A DNA stretch of 64,000 bases, taken from assembly GCF_943736995.1 (NCBI RefSeq), contig NZ_OX031157.1, positions 1,585,001 to 1,649,000 on the forward strand, read 5' to 3'. How positions within the stretch are numbered: the stretch's first letter is position 1; the number at the start of each line of letters is the position of its first letter. A program made the translations under genes and the position numbers. This DNA is from Sporosarcina sp. Marseille-Q4943. GTDB lineage: Bacteria > Bacillota > Bacilli > Bacillales_A > Planococcaceae. The notes under the pieces are model-generated. The model was not told the origin of the DNA. It did not search any database and saw only the letters and a list, made by a program, of their open reading frames with translations. Shown here piece by piece: positions 32,971 to 42,685 of the stretch.

Positions 32971-35418
32971 TTATTGTTTTTCTGCCACTGCAACGCGATC
33001 CGTCTTGACGACGAACTCGTCATCTTCTACATCGATGATCACCTTTCCACCTGTCAAAACTGTTCCGCTCAACAGCTCCTCAGATAGACGGTCCTCAACA
33101 TGCTTTTGCAAAGCCCGACGTAACGGACGAGCACCGTAATCCGGATCGTATCCTTCTTCAGAGATTTTCAATTTCGCCGCATCTGTCAACTCGAGTGTAA
33201 TATCTTGTTCTGCAAGACGTTTTGTTAACGCGTTCGACATGAGCGTGACAATTTCTCTCAAATGTTCTTTTTCAAGCGAGTGGAAGACAATCATTTCATC
33301 CACACGGTTCAAGAACTCAGGACGGAACGCTTTTTTCAACGCGTCCAGCATCGTTGATTTCATGTCTTCGTAATCACGTTCGCCATCTTGCAGATTGAAT
33401 CCGACGTAACGGTTTTGTTTCAACGTTTCCGCCCCGACGTTCGACGTCATGATGACGACCGTGTTGCGGAAATCGACCGTGCGACCTTTGGAATCCGTTA
33501 ATCTTCCATCCTCAAGCACTTGCAGTAGAATATTGAAGACGTCAGGGTGAGCCTTTTCAATTTCATCCAGCAATACGACTGAATAAGGCTTTCTGCGGAC
33601 TTTCTCGGTCAACTGGCCGCCTTCGTCATAGCCGACATATCCCGGAGGTGAACCGACGAGTCGGGATGTCGAATGCTTCTCCATATACTCGGACATATCA
33701 ATGCGGATCATCGCATCTTCATCCCCGAACATCGCTTCCGCAAGCGCTCTTGCCAATTCGGTCTTCCCGACACCCGTAGGTCCGAGGAAGATGAATGAAC
33801 CGATCGGACGCTTTGGATCCTTCAATCCGGCGCGGGCTCTCCGAATCGCCCTTGAAATGGCCGTTACGGCTTCTTTCTGCCCGATAACACGTTCATGCAG
33901 AAGCTCTTCCATGTTCAACAGTTTGGCAGTTTCCGTTTCGGCAATTTTCGCGACCGGCACCCCCGTCCACATTGCGACAACTTCCGCAATGTCGTTAACT
34001 GTCACTTCCGATTCTTTTTTCCCTTGCTTCTCTTTCCATTCCGTCTTAGTCTTTTCGAGCTCTTCCTTCATTTTCTGCTCTTTATCGCGGAATGATGCCG
34101 CCTTTTCGAATTCCTGGCTTTGCACCGCGGCATTCTTTTCGTGGCGGATCGCTTCCAGCTTCGCTTCGAGCTCCTTCAAATTCGGAGGTGTCGTATACGA
34201 ACGGAGTCGCACTTTCGAACCCGCTTCATCGATCAAGTCGATCGCTTTGTCAGGAAGGAAGCGGTCTGAAATATACCGATCCGACATTTTCGCAGCAGCC
34301 TCGATCGCTTCATCCGTAATTTTCACGCGATGATGCGCTTCGTATCGATCACGCAAGCCCTTGATGATCAAGATCGTCTCATCGACAGTCGGTTCATCGA
34401 CTTGAATCGGTTGGAAACGTCTTTCAAGCGCAGCATCTTTTTCGATATATTTACGGTACTCATCAAGCGTCGTAGCACCGATGCATTGCAATTCCCCACG
34501 TGCTAGCGACGGCTTCAAGATATTCGAAGCGTCAATTGCCCCTTCGGCTCCGCCAGCCCCGATAAGTGTATGCAATTCATCAATGAATAGAATGATATTT
34601 CCCGCTTGACGGATTTCCTCCATCACTTTCTTCATACGGTCTTCAAACTCGCCGCGGTATTTTGTGCCCGCAACGACCGTTCCCATATCCAGTGTCATGA
34701 CGCGTTTGTCACGCAGGATTTCAGGCACTTCATTATGGACGATCTGAAGCGCTAGGCCTTCCGCAATCGCCGTTTTACCGACACCCGGCTCCCCGATCAA
34801 TACAGGGTTGTTCTTTGTACGGCGAGCCAACACTTCGATCACTCGTGTAATTTCCTTGCTGCGGCCGATGACAGGGTCAAGCGTCCCTTCACGTGCCACT
34901 TCCGTCAAATCCCGGGCGAGGCTGTCGAGCGTCGGTGTGGAGGCAGATGATGAAGCGCCTTGATTGCCGACAGCGTTATCATTGCTTCCGAGCAATTGAA
35001 GTACTTGCTGTCTCGCGCGGTTCAAGCTGACACCCGCATTATTTAATACGCGGGCAGCCACCCCTTCCCCTTCGCGGATGAGCGCCAACAGAATATGCTC
35101 CGTCCCGATATAGGAATGGCCAAGCTTTCGCGATTCATCGACAGAAAGCTCGATGACCTTTTTCGCCCTCGGCGTGTAATGCACGATCGGACCGACTTCC
35201 TTCGATCCGGAACCGACGAGGCTTTCTACTCCTTTTTCTATCGTTTCGAAACTGACGTCGATCGCTTCCAAAGCTTTCGCAGCGATGCCGCCGCCTTCCC
35301 GTATGAGTCCCAATAAAATATGCTCGGTGCCGATGGATTCATGTTTCAGTCTGATCGCTTCTTCTTGTGCAAGCTGCAGGACTTTTTGTGCCCGCTGTGT
35401 AAAACGATTGAACATCAT
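32971..35418 (-). CDS. clpC: ATP-dependent Clp protease ATPase subunit ClpC
   Basis: An 815-residue Hsp100 unfoldase partnering ClpP and, in Firmicutes, the McsB/MecA adaptors. Two N-terminal repeats, a first AAA+ domain with GEPGVGKT, a coiled-coil linker with the UVR-like segment (residues about 420-470) and a second AAA+ domain with GPTGVGKT are visible. It starts [21 protein letters not shown]. It has its own promoter and CtsR operator 177 bases downstream of mcsB. Confidence 0.98.
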   Translation of the reverse strand: MMFNRFTQRAQKVLQLAQEEAIRLKHESIGTEHILLGLIREGGGIAAKALEAIDVSFETIEKGVESLVGSGSKEVGPIVHYTPRAKKVIELSVDESRKLGHSYIGTEHILLALIREGEGVAARVLNNAGVSLNRARQQVLQLLGSNDNAVGNQGASSSASTPTLDSLARDLTEVAREGTLDPVIGRSKEITRVIEVLARRTKNNPVLIGEPGVGKTAIAEGLALQIVHNEVPEILRDKRVMTLDMGTVVAGTKYRGEFEDRMKKVMEEIRQAGNIILFIDELHTLIGAGGAEGAIDASNILKPSLARGELQCIGATTLDEYRKYIEKDAALERRFQPIQVDEPTVDETILIIKGLRDRYEAHHRVKITDEAIEAAAKMSDRYISDRFLPDKAIDLIDEAGSKVRLRSYTTPPNLKELEAKLEAIRHEKNAAVQSQEFEKAASFRDKEQKMKEELEKTKTEWKEKQGKKESEVTVNDIAEVVAMWTGVPVAKIAETETAKLLNMEELLHERVIGQKEAVTAISRAIRRARAGLKDPKRPIGSFIFLGPTGVGKTELARALAEAMFGDEDAMIRIDMSEYMEKHSTSRLVGSPPGYVGYDEGGQLTEKVRRKPYSVVLLDEIEKAHPDVFNILLQVLEDGRLTDSKGRTVDFRNTVVIMTSNVGAETLKQNRYVGFNLQDGERDYEDMKSTMLDALKKAFRPEFLNRVDEMIVFHSLEKEHLREIVTLMSNALTKRLAEQDITLELTDAAKLKISEEGYDPDYGARPLRRALQKHVEDRLSEELLSGTVLTGGKVIIDVEDDEFVVKTDRVAVAEKQ

Positions 35419-35538
35419 ATTCTTTCCACTCCTTCTATAGTAACGTCTATCCTGTCCCCACTATTGAAAGTGTGGAATAGGAATTCCTCTTACTCTATTC
35501 CAATGGACCATAAAGCAATCCACTTCGAACAAATTGAC

Positions 35539-35586
35539 TTTGACCATCTTTGACTTAAGTATAGTTAATAGAAAAGTACGTTGCAA
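35539..35586 (-). promoter_or_regulatory. CtsR operator and promoter directly upstream of clpC
   Basis: The direct heptad repeat AGTCAAA-GAT-GGTCAAA (35539-35555) fits the CtsR consensus. Just upstream lie TATACT (35558-35563), a 17-base spacer and TTGCAA (35581-35586), so the operator covers the transcription start. clpC is thus predicted to have a second CtsR-controlled promoter inside the operon. Confidence 0.85.
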
Positions 35587-35595
35587 AAGTATTGC

Positions 35596-36678
35596 TCAGT
35601 TTTCTGTATTATTTTGTTCTCTTTGCTGCTCCGACCGAAGTCGTTCTCGGAATAGATCGGCTCTGAAGATATCCCTCTCCTCCGCCGTCAACTCCTCCCC
35701 GGCATATTGCTGGAGGAAGCCGGGCTGCATGAAAATCATCAATTCATTCAATATGGACATGTCAACATCCTCAATAATCCCTAAATCGATGCCGAGACGT
35801 ACGTCCGACAGACAGCGGGCCGCTTCACCCGACGGCAGCAATCTTGCATACATAATCGTGCCGAGCGAGCGGAAGAGCTTGTTTTCCAGTGCAACGCGCG
35901 ATTTCGAAAGGAGGATTTCGCGTGAGCGCCTTTCGTGGGCGATAAGCCTAAGCGCCACATTTTTCAAATCGGAAAGGATCTCTTTCTCCGGTTTGCCCAA
36001 AGTCGTCTGATTCGAAACCTGATAAATATTGCCCGGCGCTTCGCTTCCCTCTCCGTAGCTCCCTCTGACGACCATTCCTAGTCTAGAAATAGCCGGGATG
36101 ATGCGCTCGATCTGCTTGGTGATCGTCAGTGCGGGCAAATGCATCATGACCGACGCCCGCATGCCCGTGCCCGTATTTGACGGACAGCTCGTCAAGTAGC
36201 CGAAATCCTCGTCGAAGGCGTAAGGAAGAATATTCTCCAAATAGTTATCGACAGAGTCTGCATGATCATAGGCATTTTCCAACTGGAAGCCCGGATAGAT
36301 GCATTGGATGCGGATATGGTCCTCTTCGTTCACCATGATGCTCAACGTCTCATCTTCCGACAGGATGACCGCTCCATGTCGTTTTACATCCGTCAACTGC
36401 GGACTGACCAAATGCTTCTCAACAAGCACTTGCCTTTCCAGAGCTGGAAGTTCCAACATCTTCATATAGGAATACCCTTTTTCATCGGAAGTAAGCAAGG
36501 CGGCCGAAACTTGCGAGTCGACCTTCTGCGCCTCTTCGGCCGTGAACGCGATCGGGAATCGATATCCCCTTAAATTCCGGGCCAAACGGATCCTCGTCGA
36601 CATGACGATATCCGAGTGCTCCCCATGTGACGTCATCCATCCTGTGACGGCACCTTTCATGAATTTATTAATTGACAT
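35596..36678 (-). CDS. mcsB: Protein-arginine kinase McsB
   Basis: A 360-residue phosphagen-kinase-like enzyme that phosphorylates arginines and marks proteins for ClpCP. ATP-binding STRIRLARN (residues 27-35) and the catalytic CPSNTGTGMRAS (C165) are intact. The start MSINKFMKGAVTGW follows GGAGG and overlaps mcsA by 11 bases. Confidence 0.97.
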   Translation of the reverse strand: MSINKFMKGAVTGWMTSHGEHSDIVMSTRIRLARNLRGYRFPIAFTAEEAQKVDSQVSAALLTSDEKGYSYMKMLELPALERQVLVEKHLVSPQLTDVKRHGAVILSEDETLSIMVNEEDHIRIQCIYPGFQLENAYDHADSVDNYLENILPYAFDEDFGYLTSCPSNTGTGMRASVMMHLPALTITKQIERIIPAISRLGMVVRGSYGEGSEAPGNIYQVSNQTTLGKPEKEILSDLKNVALRLIAHERRSREILLSKSRVALENKLFRSLGTIMYARLLPSGEAARCLSDVRLGIDLGIIEDVDMSILNELMIFMQPGFLQQYAGEELTAEERDIFRADLFRERLRSEQQREQNNTEN

Positions 36679-37231
36679 CGCTGCCTTCACCTCCATTGCT
36701 GCCTTCTGCCAAACGTTCTTTCAACGCATTCGCTTCATCCCTCAATGCCGCGGCATCTTCAAAACGTTCCGTCTCGATTGCTTCTTGCATTTTCAACCGG
36801 ATTTCCTCGACCTTCTTTTTCAAGGCGAACCGTTCATTGAGGGAGACCGGTATTTTCCCGACATGCGTCGTATGTCCGTTATGAAGCTTGCTGAAAATAC
36901 GCGGCAAATACTCTTTGAATGTGTCATAGCACGTCGGGCAGCCGAACTTGCCGATATCGAGGAATTTCCTGAACGTCAATTGGCAGTCCGGACAAATGTG
37001 CCCGTCCGGCTTGCTTTCCCTTGAATGCTGAAAAGGCTGAATCGATTCGCTCCCTCCGAACCAGTGGGAAAGGAATTGTTGGATTGACAACGGTTCCTGA
37101 TTCGGATCGAAATGGAACATTTGGGTTTGGAACGCGCATTTCTCACATAGATGACGTTCCGTCGACCCGCCCATGCCTTCCTGGGTGAAGAGCACGGAAG
37201 CCGGCCGTTCTTTGCAATTGTCGCATAGCAT
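36668..37231 (-). CDS. mcsA: McsB activator McsA
   Basis: A 187-residue protein with two zinc-binding regions (CDNC and CEKC near the N-terminus; CPDC and CPTC in the middle) and a C-terminal UVR motif (LKLQMQ-like KMQEAIETERFEDAAALRDE). It activates McsB and modulates CtsR in B. subtilis. The ATG at 37231 is 8 bases after GAGG; a GTG three codons upstream is a weaker alternative. Confidence 0.95.
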   Translation of the reverse strand: MLCDNCKERPASVLFTQEGMGGSTERHLCEKCAFQTQMFHFDPNQEPLSIQQFLSHWFGGSESIQPFQHSRESKPDGHICPDCQLTFRKFLDIGKFGCPTCYDTFKEYLPRIFSKLHNGHTTHVGKIPVSLNERFALKKKVEEIRLKMQEAIETERFEDAAALRDEANALKERLAEGSNGGEGSDVN

Positions 37232-37257
37232 AATCTGCACCTCGTATTCGTCGAATT

Positions 37258-37728
37258 CTATTCAAGCTGCCTATAGATGAGGGTCTTGAGCATTGCCTGT
37301 AAAACCCGTGCCCGCATGAGATCTCGTTCCGGCAATGGGTATTGGAGCGTCGTCCGGTCCACCGCAGCCAAGATGAGCCTCGACTCCCTCTCCGAAATTA
37401 CTTCCTCATTCAACAGCCTATAGATGATTCCTTCGGCCATCGTGTACGTCGCGCCTTGTTGGATTCCTTCTAAAATATGTTCAATCAATTCCTTATGCGA
37501 ATTCGTCTGAACGCGGTAAATCCGGATATACCCTCCCCCTCCACGCTTCGATTCGACGGCATATCCACGTTCTACAGTAAAGCGGGTGTTAATGACATAA
37601 TTGATTTGCGAAGGAACGCACTGAAATTTCTCTGCGACTTCACTCCGTTTGATTTCTACAGTCCCGCTATCTTCTTTTTCGATAATCGCCTTTAAATACC
37701 CTTCTATAATGTCGGAAATGTTTCGCAT
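37258..37728 (-). CDS. ctsR: Class III stress repressor CtsR
   Basis: A 156-residue winged-helix repressor of clp genes and its own operon. MRNISDIIEGYLKAIIE, the glycine-rich wing ESKRGGGGYIRIYR and the C-terminal dimer domain are conserved. Arginines in the GGGGYIR wing contact the operator in family members. First gene of the ctsR-mcsA-mcsB-clpC operon, with a perfect operator upstream. Confidence 0.98.
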   Translation of the reverse strand: MRNISDIIEGYLKAIIEKEDSGTVEIKRSEVAEKFQCVPSQINYVINTRFTVERGYAVESKRGGGGYIRIYRVQTNSHKELIEHILEGIQQGATYTMAEGIIYRLLNEEVISERESRLILAAVDRTTLQYPLPERDLMRARVLQAMLKTLIYRQLE

Positions 37729-37765
37729 GATGTCACCTCTTTTCTTCCGGTGTTAAGCCATTGAC

Positions 37766-37814
37766 TTTGACTATCTTTGACTTAATTGTACATGAAAATA
37801 CATCTAGCGCGCAA
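37766..37814 (-). promoter_or_regulatory. ctsR promoter with CtsR operator
   Basis: Operator AGTCAAA-GAT-AGTCAAA (37766-37782), both heptads identical. Promoter TTGCGC (37809-37814), 18-base spacer, TACAAT (37785-37790). The operator overlaps the start point, giving autoregulation relieved by heat or protein stress. Confidence 0.9.
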
Positions 37815-37914
37815 TTGATATGTATTTATCACTTTTCATGTTTAGATTGGAATAAAACGGGTAATAAACTAGTTGAGGATTTTGTGCACCTCTTCTTCCT
37901 CTTCATGGAGTTTC

Positions 37915-38124
37915 GTTTAAAAGGGCAGATGAAAACGATTGAGGCAAACAGTCGTTTTTCTTCGCATCGCGCAGTCTGTCCTTTTGAACAAACTCTTATA
38001 ATTAAAATTTCTTCTAACGGTTGATTTCCGTTCCAATCAACAGGGCTTGCTATCAAACAAAATATTAATGTATACAAAAAAAGTGACCCATTTCTAGATT
38101 AAATAGAGAATGGGTCGCTTTTTT
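37915..38124 (+). ncRNA. Candidate structured RNA or leader upstream of the AbgT-type transporter
   Basis: This AT-rich 530-base gap between ctsR and the transporter contains a 15-bp stem (37915-37929 with 37975-37989) enclosing a 10-bp hairpin (37932-37941 with 37949-37958), a 7-bp hairpin (38020-38041) and a terminator (38083-38118, then six Ts). All four non-canonical pairs are G-U on the plus strand and would be A-C on the minus strand, favouring plus-strand RNA. I see no convincing promoter upstream and no known riboswitch consensus. It could be an attenuator leader of the transporter 134 bases downstream, or a separate small RNA. Confidence 0.45.
38083..38124 (+). terminator. Intrinsic terminator upstream of the AbgT-type transporter
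   Basis: GTGACCCATT (38083-38092) pairs with AATGGGTCGC (38109-38118) with one U-G pair; TTTTTT follows on the plus strand. As runs on the other side make weak minus-strand termination possible too. No protein gene precedes it on the plus strand. Confidence 0.75.
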
Positions 38125-38258
38125 GTCGAATTTCATTAAATAAAGCTCAAATTGTCCTAAAAACAACAGTTACCTAATTAATATGAATATAATCATATTG
38201 TCCCTTACTCTTTAATAAGTTACAGTGTAGAAGAGTCATATGAAGGAGGTATGGGAGA

Positions 38259-39785
38259 ATGAATTCAGCTAAAATGCGCAATAAAGGGTTGTTCAACAGA
38301 TTTCTAGATTTCATCGAGAAATACGGCAACAAATTGCCTGACCCCGTAATGTTGTTCGTTTACATTGCCGCACTTATTTTAGTTTGTTCAGCGATTTTCG
38401 GCGTCCTCGGCACATCAGCTATTAATCCTGGAACCGGCGAAGTGGTGAAAGTCGTCAATTTGCTGAACGGTGAAGGCCTCATTATGATCTTATCTAATTT
38501 GGTGAAAAACTTTGCGAGCTTTCCACCCCTCGGCCTCGTCCTCGTTGTTATGTTCGGTGTAGGGTTGGCAGAGTCAACCGGTTTAATCGCCACAGTCATG
38601 AAGACGACTATTTTGAACGCTCCAAAGAAAATCATCTTGCCGACAATCGTGCTTGTCGCAATTTTAGGGAATGCTGCTGCTGACGCGGCTATGGTCGTTT
38701 TGCCGCCCATTGTTGCGATGATTTTCATTGCGCTTGGCAGACACCCGATTGCAGGGCTTGCAGCCGCCTATGCATCTGTTGCGGGCGGATTTTCAGCAAA
38801 CCTTATTATTAATGTGTTGGATCCTCTCATATACGGCTTCACAGAAATCGGTGCACATATCTATGACCCTACCTATTCAGGAAATCCCGGGATGAACTAC
38901 TACTTTTTAGCGGTATCCACTTTAGTTTTAGTGCCTGTAGCAGTTCTTGTCACAACTAAAATTGTCGAACCGCGACTTGGCAAGTATGGAGGGGAGACTG
39001 AAGTATTAGAAGAAGTTTCATCTTTAGAGAAGAAGGGGCTACGATGGGCTGCACTTTCAGTCGCTCTCATTATCGGCATTGTTTTAGCTCTTTCACTTCC
39101 TGCAAATGGGCTTTTTCGCCATCCTGAAACAGGAAGTTTAACGACCTCGCCATTGATGGATAGCCTTGTTCCATTAATGATGATCCTTTTCCTTGTGCCA
39201 TCAATTATTTACGGAAAAATCGTCAAGTCTTTAAACAACTCAAAAGACTTTGCAGATCATTTGGCGAAGGCAATGTCCAGCATGGGCATGTATATCGTCA
39301 TCTCTTTCGCAGCAGCACAGATGATTGCATACTTCAATTGGAGCAATCTCGGCCCAATCGTAGCCATCAAAGGGGCTGAGTTGCTGGAAACATTAGGCTT
39401 GCAAGGTCTGCCACTGTTCATCGGCTTCATTATCGTCGCTGCCCTTATCAACTTCCTAGTTGCCAGCGCGTCCGCAAAATGGGCGATTCTCGCACCTGTT
39501 TTCGTACCGATGTTCATGATCATGGGATATAGTCCGGCATTGACGCAAGCCGCTTATCGTATCGGTGATTCCATCACCAACCCGATTACACCAATGCTTG
39601 CATACTTCGCCATCGTTCTGACATTCGCGAAAAAGTACGATCCAAAAATCGGAATTGGCACTTTCATGACCTCGCTTTTGCCATACTCAATCGCATTTGC
39701 AATCATGTGGATCATCCTATTCGCAGTTTGGTACTTGCTCGGCATCCCATTAGGACCACAAGGCGAGCTGTTTTTGAATAAATAA
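38259..39785 (+). CDS. AbgT-family transporter (p-aminobenzoyl-glutamate type)
   Basis: A 508-residue membrane protein with about 10-12 helices. The family was defined by E. coli AbgT, importing p-aminobenzoyl-glutamate, a folate breakdown product; other members export sulfonamides. LPDPVMLFVYIAALI near the N-terminus, GNAAADAAMVVLPPI and NFLVASASAKWAILAPVFVPM are typical. A strong GGAGG site precedes the ATG. It is a single-gene unit; the substrate here is not determined by sequence. No abgAB hydrolase genes are adjacent. Confidence 0.85.
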   Translation: MNSAKMRNKGLFNRFLDFIEKYGNKLPDPVMLFVYIAALILVCSAIFGVLGTSAINPGTGEVVKVVNLLNGEGLIMILSNLVKNFASFPPLGLVLVVMFGVGLAESTGLIATVMKTTILNAPKKIILPTIVLVAILGNAAADAAMVVLPPIVAMIFIALGRHPIAGLAAAYASVAGGFSANLIINVLDPLIYGFTEIGAHIYDPTYSGNPGMNYYFLAVSTLVLVPVAVLVTTKIVEPRLGKYGGETEVLEEVSSLEKKGLRWAALSVALIIGIVLALSLPANGLFRHPETGSLTTSPLMDSLVPLMMILFLVPSIIYGKIVKSLNNSKDFADHLAKAMSSMGMYIVISFAAAQMIAYFNWSNLGPIVAIKGAELLETLGLQGLPLFIGFIIVAALINFLVASASAKWAILAPVFVPMFMIMGYSPALTQAAYRIGDSITNPITPMLAYFAIVLTFAKKYDPKIGIGTFMTSLLPYSIAFAIMWIILFAVWYLLGIPLGPQGELFLNK

Positions 39786-39807
39786 TCAATACTAAATGTC
39801 CATAAGT

Positions 39808-39846
39808 AAAGGCAGCCCCCGATATTTCGGAGGCTGCCTTAATTTT
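39808..39846. terminator. Bidirectional terminator between convergent genes
   Basis: GGCAGCC (39811-39817) pairs with GGCTGCC (39832-39838), with T-rich flanks in both directions. It serves the AbgT-type gene and the convergent membrane-protein gene. Confidence 0.85.
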
Positions 39847-41521
39847 ATTCAATTGTAGCGTTCTTCATTTCCTTGACCGGTAGGAAGAGCTCGCCTGTTT
39901 CGTAATATGTGATGGCGAGATGGTCTCCTTCTTGGATGTAGATTGCTAACGGAACGGCTTCGGTGGAGACGATGTAGTTCCGCCCGTCGTCGGCAAGGAT
40001 CGACACGATTGTGGCGTCGCCGGCGCGTTCCTTATAGACTCGGACAACGTTGACAGACGCTTTTCCTTCCTCGGCGTTCGAGCTGCCGTCGACTGTGCTT
40101 CCGCCGCGTTGCAATGCTGTTTTATACAGCCTTAACGCTTCGTTCGGCGAGTTGGCGTAAACCGAAATTTCTGGGTTCGCCGCCGAGACGATGAAGTAGT
40201 TTTGCAGGAAGCCGTTCGAGTCAAGTACCGGCGTCAACCAGCTCGCTTCGCCATAGAAGTTATAAAGCACCGGCATTTCCCCGTTCCATTTCTTCTCGAT
40301 GAATTTCTTCTCGATAATTTGAAGAGCGCCTTGTGAATCCATATAAGACTCCTCAAGATTGCCAGTATAGTAAGTCGCCTCGCCCGTGCGGCCATCTGTC
40401 AATGCATAGCCGAGCATCGAGTCGACGCCTTCTCTCGGACTTGTGAAATCAGTAAAATAATACATATGACCGTTTTCATCGAATACCGGGCTGACATTCG
40501 ATTCCGTCCCTTCGTCCGAAGGCAGCTTCACGTCCTTCTTCCCGACGATCGAATTCCAGAATCCGTGGACGTACTTTCCGAAATAGCTGTTTTGAAGGCT
40601 GACCGCTTCCGGCGAAACCGCCCCGTCGATGAATTCAGGGACTTTCGAAAGCGGATATTGATTCACTTCCCCAGTTCCCGGGTCGACCATGACAATTCCT
40701 TGTACATCGAATCCATTCCTCGCTGAAATGAAGTTTCCGTAGGAACGGATATAATGCGGCTTGCCTTCGTCATCGATTTCAAGCTGCACATCGCCGTAAA
40801 AGATGAGGTCCGGCATCGCCATCCGCATATGACGCTCCACTTGTTTATGAAAATATGATGAAGGGGTATACGCCATTTCAGTTTTCACGAACTTCGGATT
40901 ATCCGCTGAATCGGTCGCACTCATCGTGAAGTAGCCAGGGGTCGTCTTCCCGTTCAGCCATTTGAAGAAGCCCGAAAACTCGACGGGTGCGATGTAGACG
41001 AACTTCCCATCTACCTTTTGGATTTGCAAGTTGCCAAGCTCATAATAGCTTGTATTCGGCACTTGACCGAATGCCTTCTTCATTTTATTCCGGGCGAATT
41101 GGGGTGGAACGCTTGCAGGCGTCTTCGTTTCGTCGAACGCCTTGATTTCAACCTGTTGGTCCATTTCCACCGCTATATATTTTTCATTCGCATTGAAAAG
41201 CGGCGCACAAAGGATGAACACACTGCCTGCTAATGCCGCCAAGAAAAGGACAATCTTAGCGCTTCTTTCCTTTCCGGTTGCCAGCACGACGCCCGCTAGA
41301 GTGGCGATGAGAGCTAGCGCCCACAAAGACGTCCAATTCCTGTCCAAATTTGAAACGTAGTAAAGTGCAAACGTGAGAGCCGCCATGAGCACAACAGTCG
41401 CTGACAAGGCTGCGATACGATTGAAGACAGGCTGCCCCTCTTTGGAGACCGACGTCAGCGGCACGATAATCATCGCGGAAACAATTCCGGCAACGAGTGA
41501 GAATAGGAGTAAATTTATCAT
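39845..41521 (-). CDS. Unrecognised membrane protein with large extracytoplasmic domain
   Basis: A 558-residue protein I do not recognise. Four hydrophobic segments are visible at about residues 1-22, 33-55, 63-83 and 88-108, followed by about 450 mostly hydrophilic residues likely outside the membrane. That part has repeated aromatic, PepSY- or propeller-like strands (VDGKFVYIAPVEFSGFF, PVFDENGHMYYFTDF, LTDGRTGEATYYTGNLEES), suggesting internal repeats. A short Ser/Gly linker (residues about 490-500) precedes a small C-terminal OB-like segment. It is monocistronic, convergent with the AbgT-type gene and separated from bioB by a terminator. Confidence 0.8.
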   Translation of the reverse strand: MINLLLFSLVAGIVSAMIIVPLTSVSKEGQPVFNRIAALSATVVLMAALTFALYYVSNLDRNWTSLWALALIATLAGVVLATGKERSAKIVLFLAALAGSVFILCAPLFNANEKYIAVEMDQQVEIKAFDETKTPASVPPQFARNKMKKAFGQVPNTSYYELGNLQIQKVDGKFVYIAPVEFSGFFKWLNGKTTPGYFTMSATDSADNPKFVKTEMAYTPSSYFHKQVERHMRMAMPDLIFYGDVQLEIDDEGKPHYIRSYGNFISARNGFDVQGIVMVDPGTGEVNQYPLSKVPEFIDGAVSPEAVSLQNSYFGKYVHGFWNSIVGKKDVKLPSDEGTESNVSPVFDENGHMYYFTDFTSPREGVDSMLGYALTDGRTGEATYYTGNLEESYMDSQGALQIIEKKFIEKKWNGEMPVLYNFYGEASWLTPVLDSNGFLQNYFIVSAANPEISVYANSPNEALRLYKTALQRGGSTVDGSSNAEEGKASVNVVRVYKERAGDATIVSILADDGRNYIVSTEAVPLAIYIQEGDHLAITYYETGELFLPVKEMKNATIE

Positions 41522-41615
41522 CTAAACACTCTTTTCTATTAATATTAAACCTCTCCTATCTATACGGATGAAGCAGCTAAACGATTCATATATTTAATCA
41601 TGATTTTGAATCCTT

Positions 41616-41668
41616 GAAAAAGGGCGATCCTTCAAGTTGATGTGCACCAACTTGAAGGATCGCCCCTT
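41616..41668 (-). terminator. Terminator of bioYB
   Basis: A perfect 18-bp inverted repeat (41622-41639 with 41648-41665) with an 8-base loop, followed by TTTTTC on the minus strand. Confidence 0.92.
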
Positions 41669-41680
41669 GTATTTATTCGA

Positions 41681-42685
41681 TTAACTTGTCACCGGTTGTT
41701 TCGCTAACGGCTCCATATCGATTTCAAATCCTAGGTCCTCGAGCATTTGCCTGTCCCGGTCGCTTTCCTGCCCAGCTGTCGTCAAATAGTCGCCGATAAA
41801 AATTGAATTTGCCGGATAGAGGCCGAATGGTTGAAGCGAGCGCAAGTTCACTTCGCGGCCGCCCGAAATCCGGATTTCCTTCGTCGGATTCATAAAACGG
41901 AAGAGGCAGAGCACTTTCAAGCAATAACGCGGCGTCAGCTCATTCGTTCCTTCAAGTGGCGTCCCATCCACCGCGTGCAAAAAGTTCACAGGAATCGAAT
42001 CGGCATCCATCGCATACAGGCTGCGCGCCATTGCAACAACATCCTCTTTCGTCTCCCTCATGCCGATGATCACACCGGAACAAGGAGAGATTCCCGCTTC
42101 CTTCGCCAGTTCCACCGTATTCACGCGGTCATCATACGTGTGAGATGTCGTAATGCTCTCATGGTGAGCAGCAGATGTATTAATGTTGTGGTTGTATCGG
42201 TCGACACCCGCTTCTTTCAAACGTTTTGCCTGTTCCGGTTTCAACAGACCGAGACAAGCACATACGGTCATGTCGCTGTATTTTGCCTTAATTTCCTTGA
42301 CGGAATCAATGACGATGTCAAGCTCACGGTTTAGCGGCCCTCGCCCGCTAGCGACGATACAATATGTGCCTGCGTTCACAGACGCCGCACGTTCAGCCCC
42401 CGCCACAATTTCTTCCTGCTTCATCATCGCATATTTTTCAATCGGCGCTTTTGAGACGATCGATTGTGCGCAATATCCGCAGTTTTCCGGACAAAGACCG
42501 GATTTTGTATTAATGATCATGTTCAACTTCACTTTATTTCCATAATAATGCTTGCGAATCTTATAAGAAGCATGCAGCAATGGAAGCAGATCATCATCCG
42601 GACAATTTAATATAGAAAGCGCATCCTCATCCGATAAACTGCCGCCAGACAGCACACGGTCCGCCAATTCCATAAAAATCGTCAA
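41681..42685 (-). CDS. bioB: Biotin synthase
   Basis: A 334-residue radical-SAM enzyme converting dethiobiotin to biotin. The iron-sulfur ligands are C65, C69 and C72 (CPENCGYC), with YNHNINTS and GGREVNLRSLQP downstream. I choose a TTG start (MTIFMELADRVL) overlapping the bioY stop as TTGA: GAGG lies about 9 bases upstream and B. subtilis BioB begins MNQWMELADRVL with the same offset. Other bio genes are absent here, so this pair may serve dethiobiotin uptake and conversion. Confidence 0.96.
   Translation of the reverse strand: MTIFMELADRVLSGGSLSDEDALSILNCPDDDLLPLLHASYKIRKHYYGNKVKLNMIINTKSGLCPENCGYCAQSIVSKAPIEKYAMMKQEEIVAGAERAASVNAGTYCIVASGRGPLNRELDIVIDSVKEIKAKYSDMTVCACLGLLKPEQAKRLKEAGVDRYNHNINTSAAHHESITTSHTYDDRVNTVELAKEAGISPCSGVIIGMRETKEDVVAMARSLYAMDADSIPVNFLHAVDGTPLEGTNELTPRYCLKVLCLFRFMNPTKEIRISGGREVNLRSLQPFGLYPANSIFIGDYLTTAGQESDRDRQMLEDLGFEIDMEPLAKQPVTS

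Noticed and set aside
37829..38077. 82-codon minus-strand frame in the ctsR-abgT spacer
   Set aside because: No ribosome-binding site, and it runs across the hairpins of the candidate RNA; Lys/Cys-rich composition is not protein-like.
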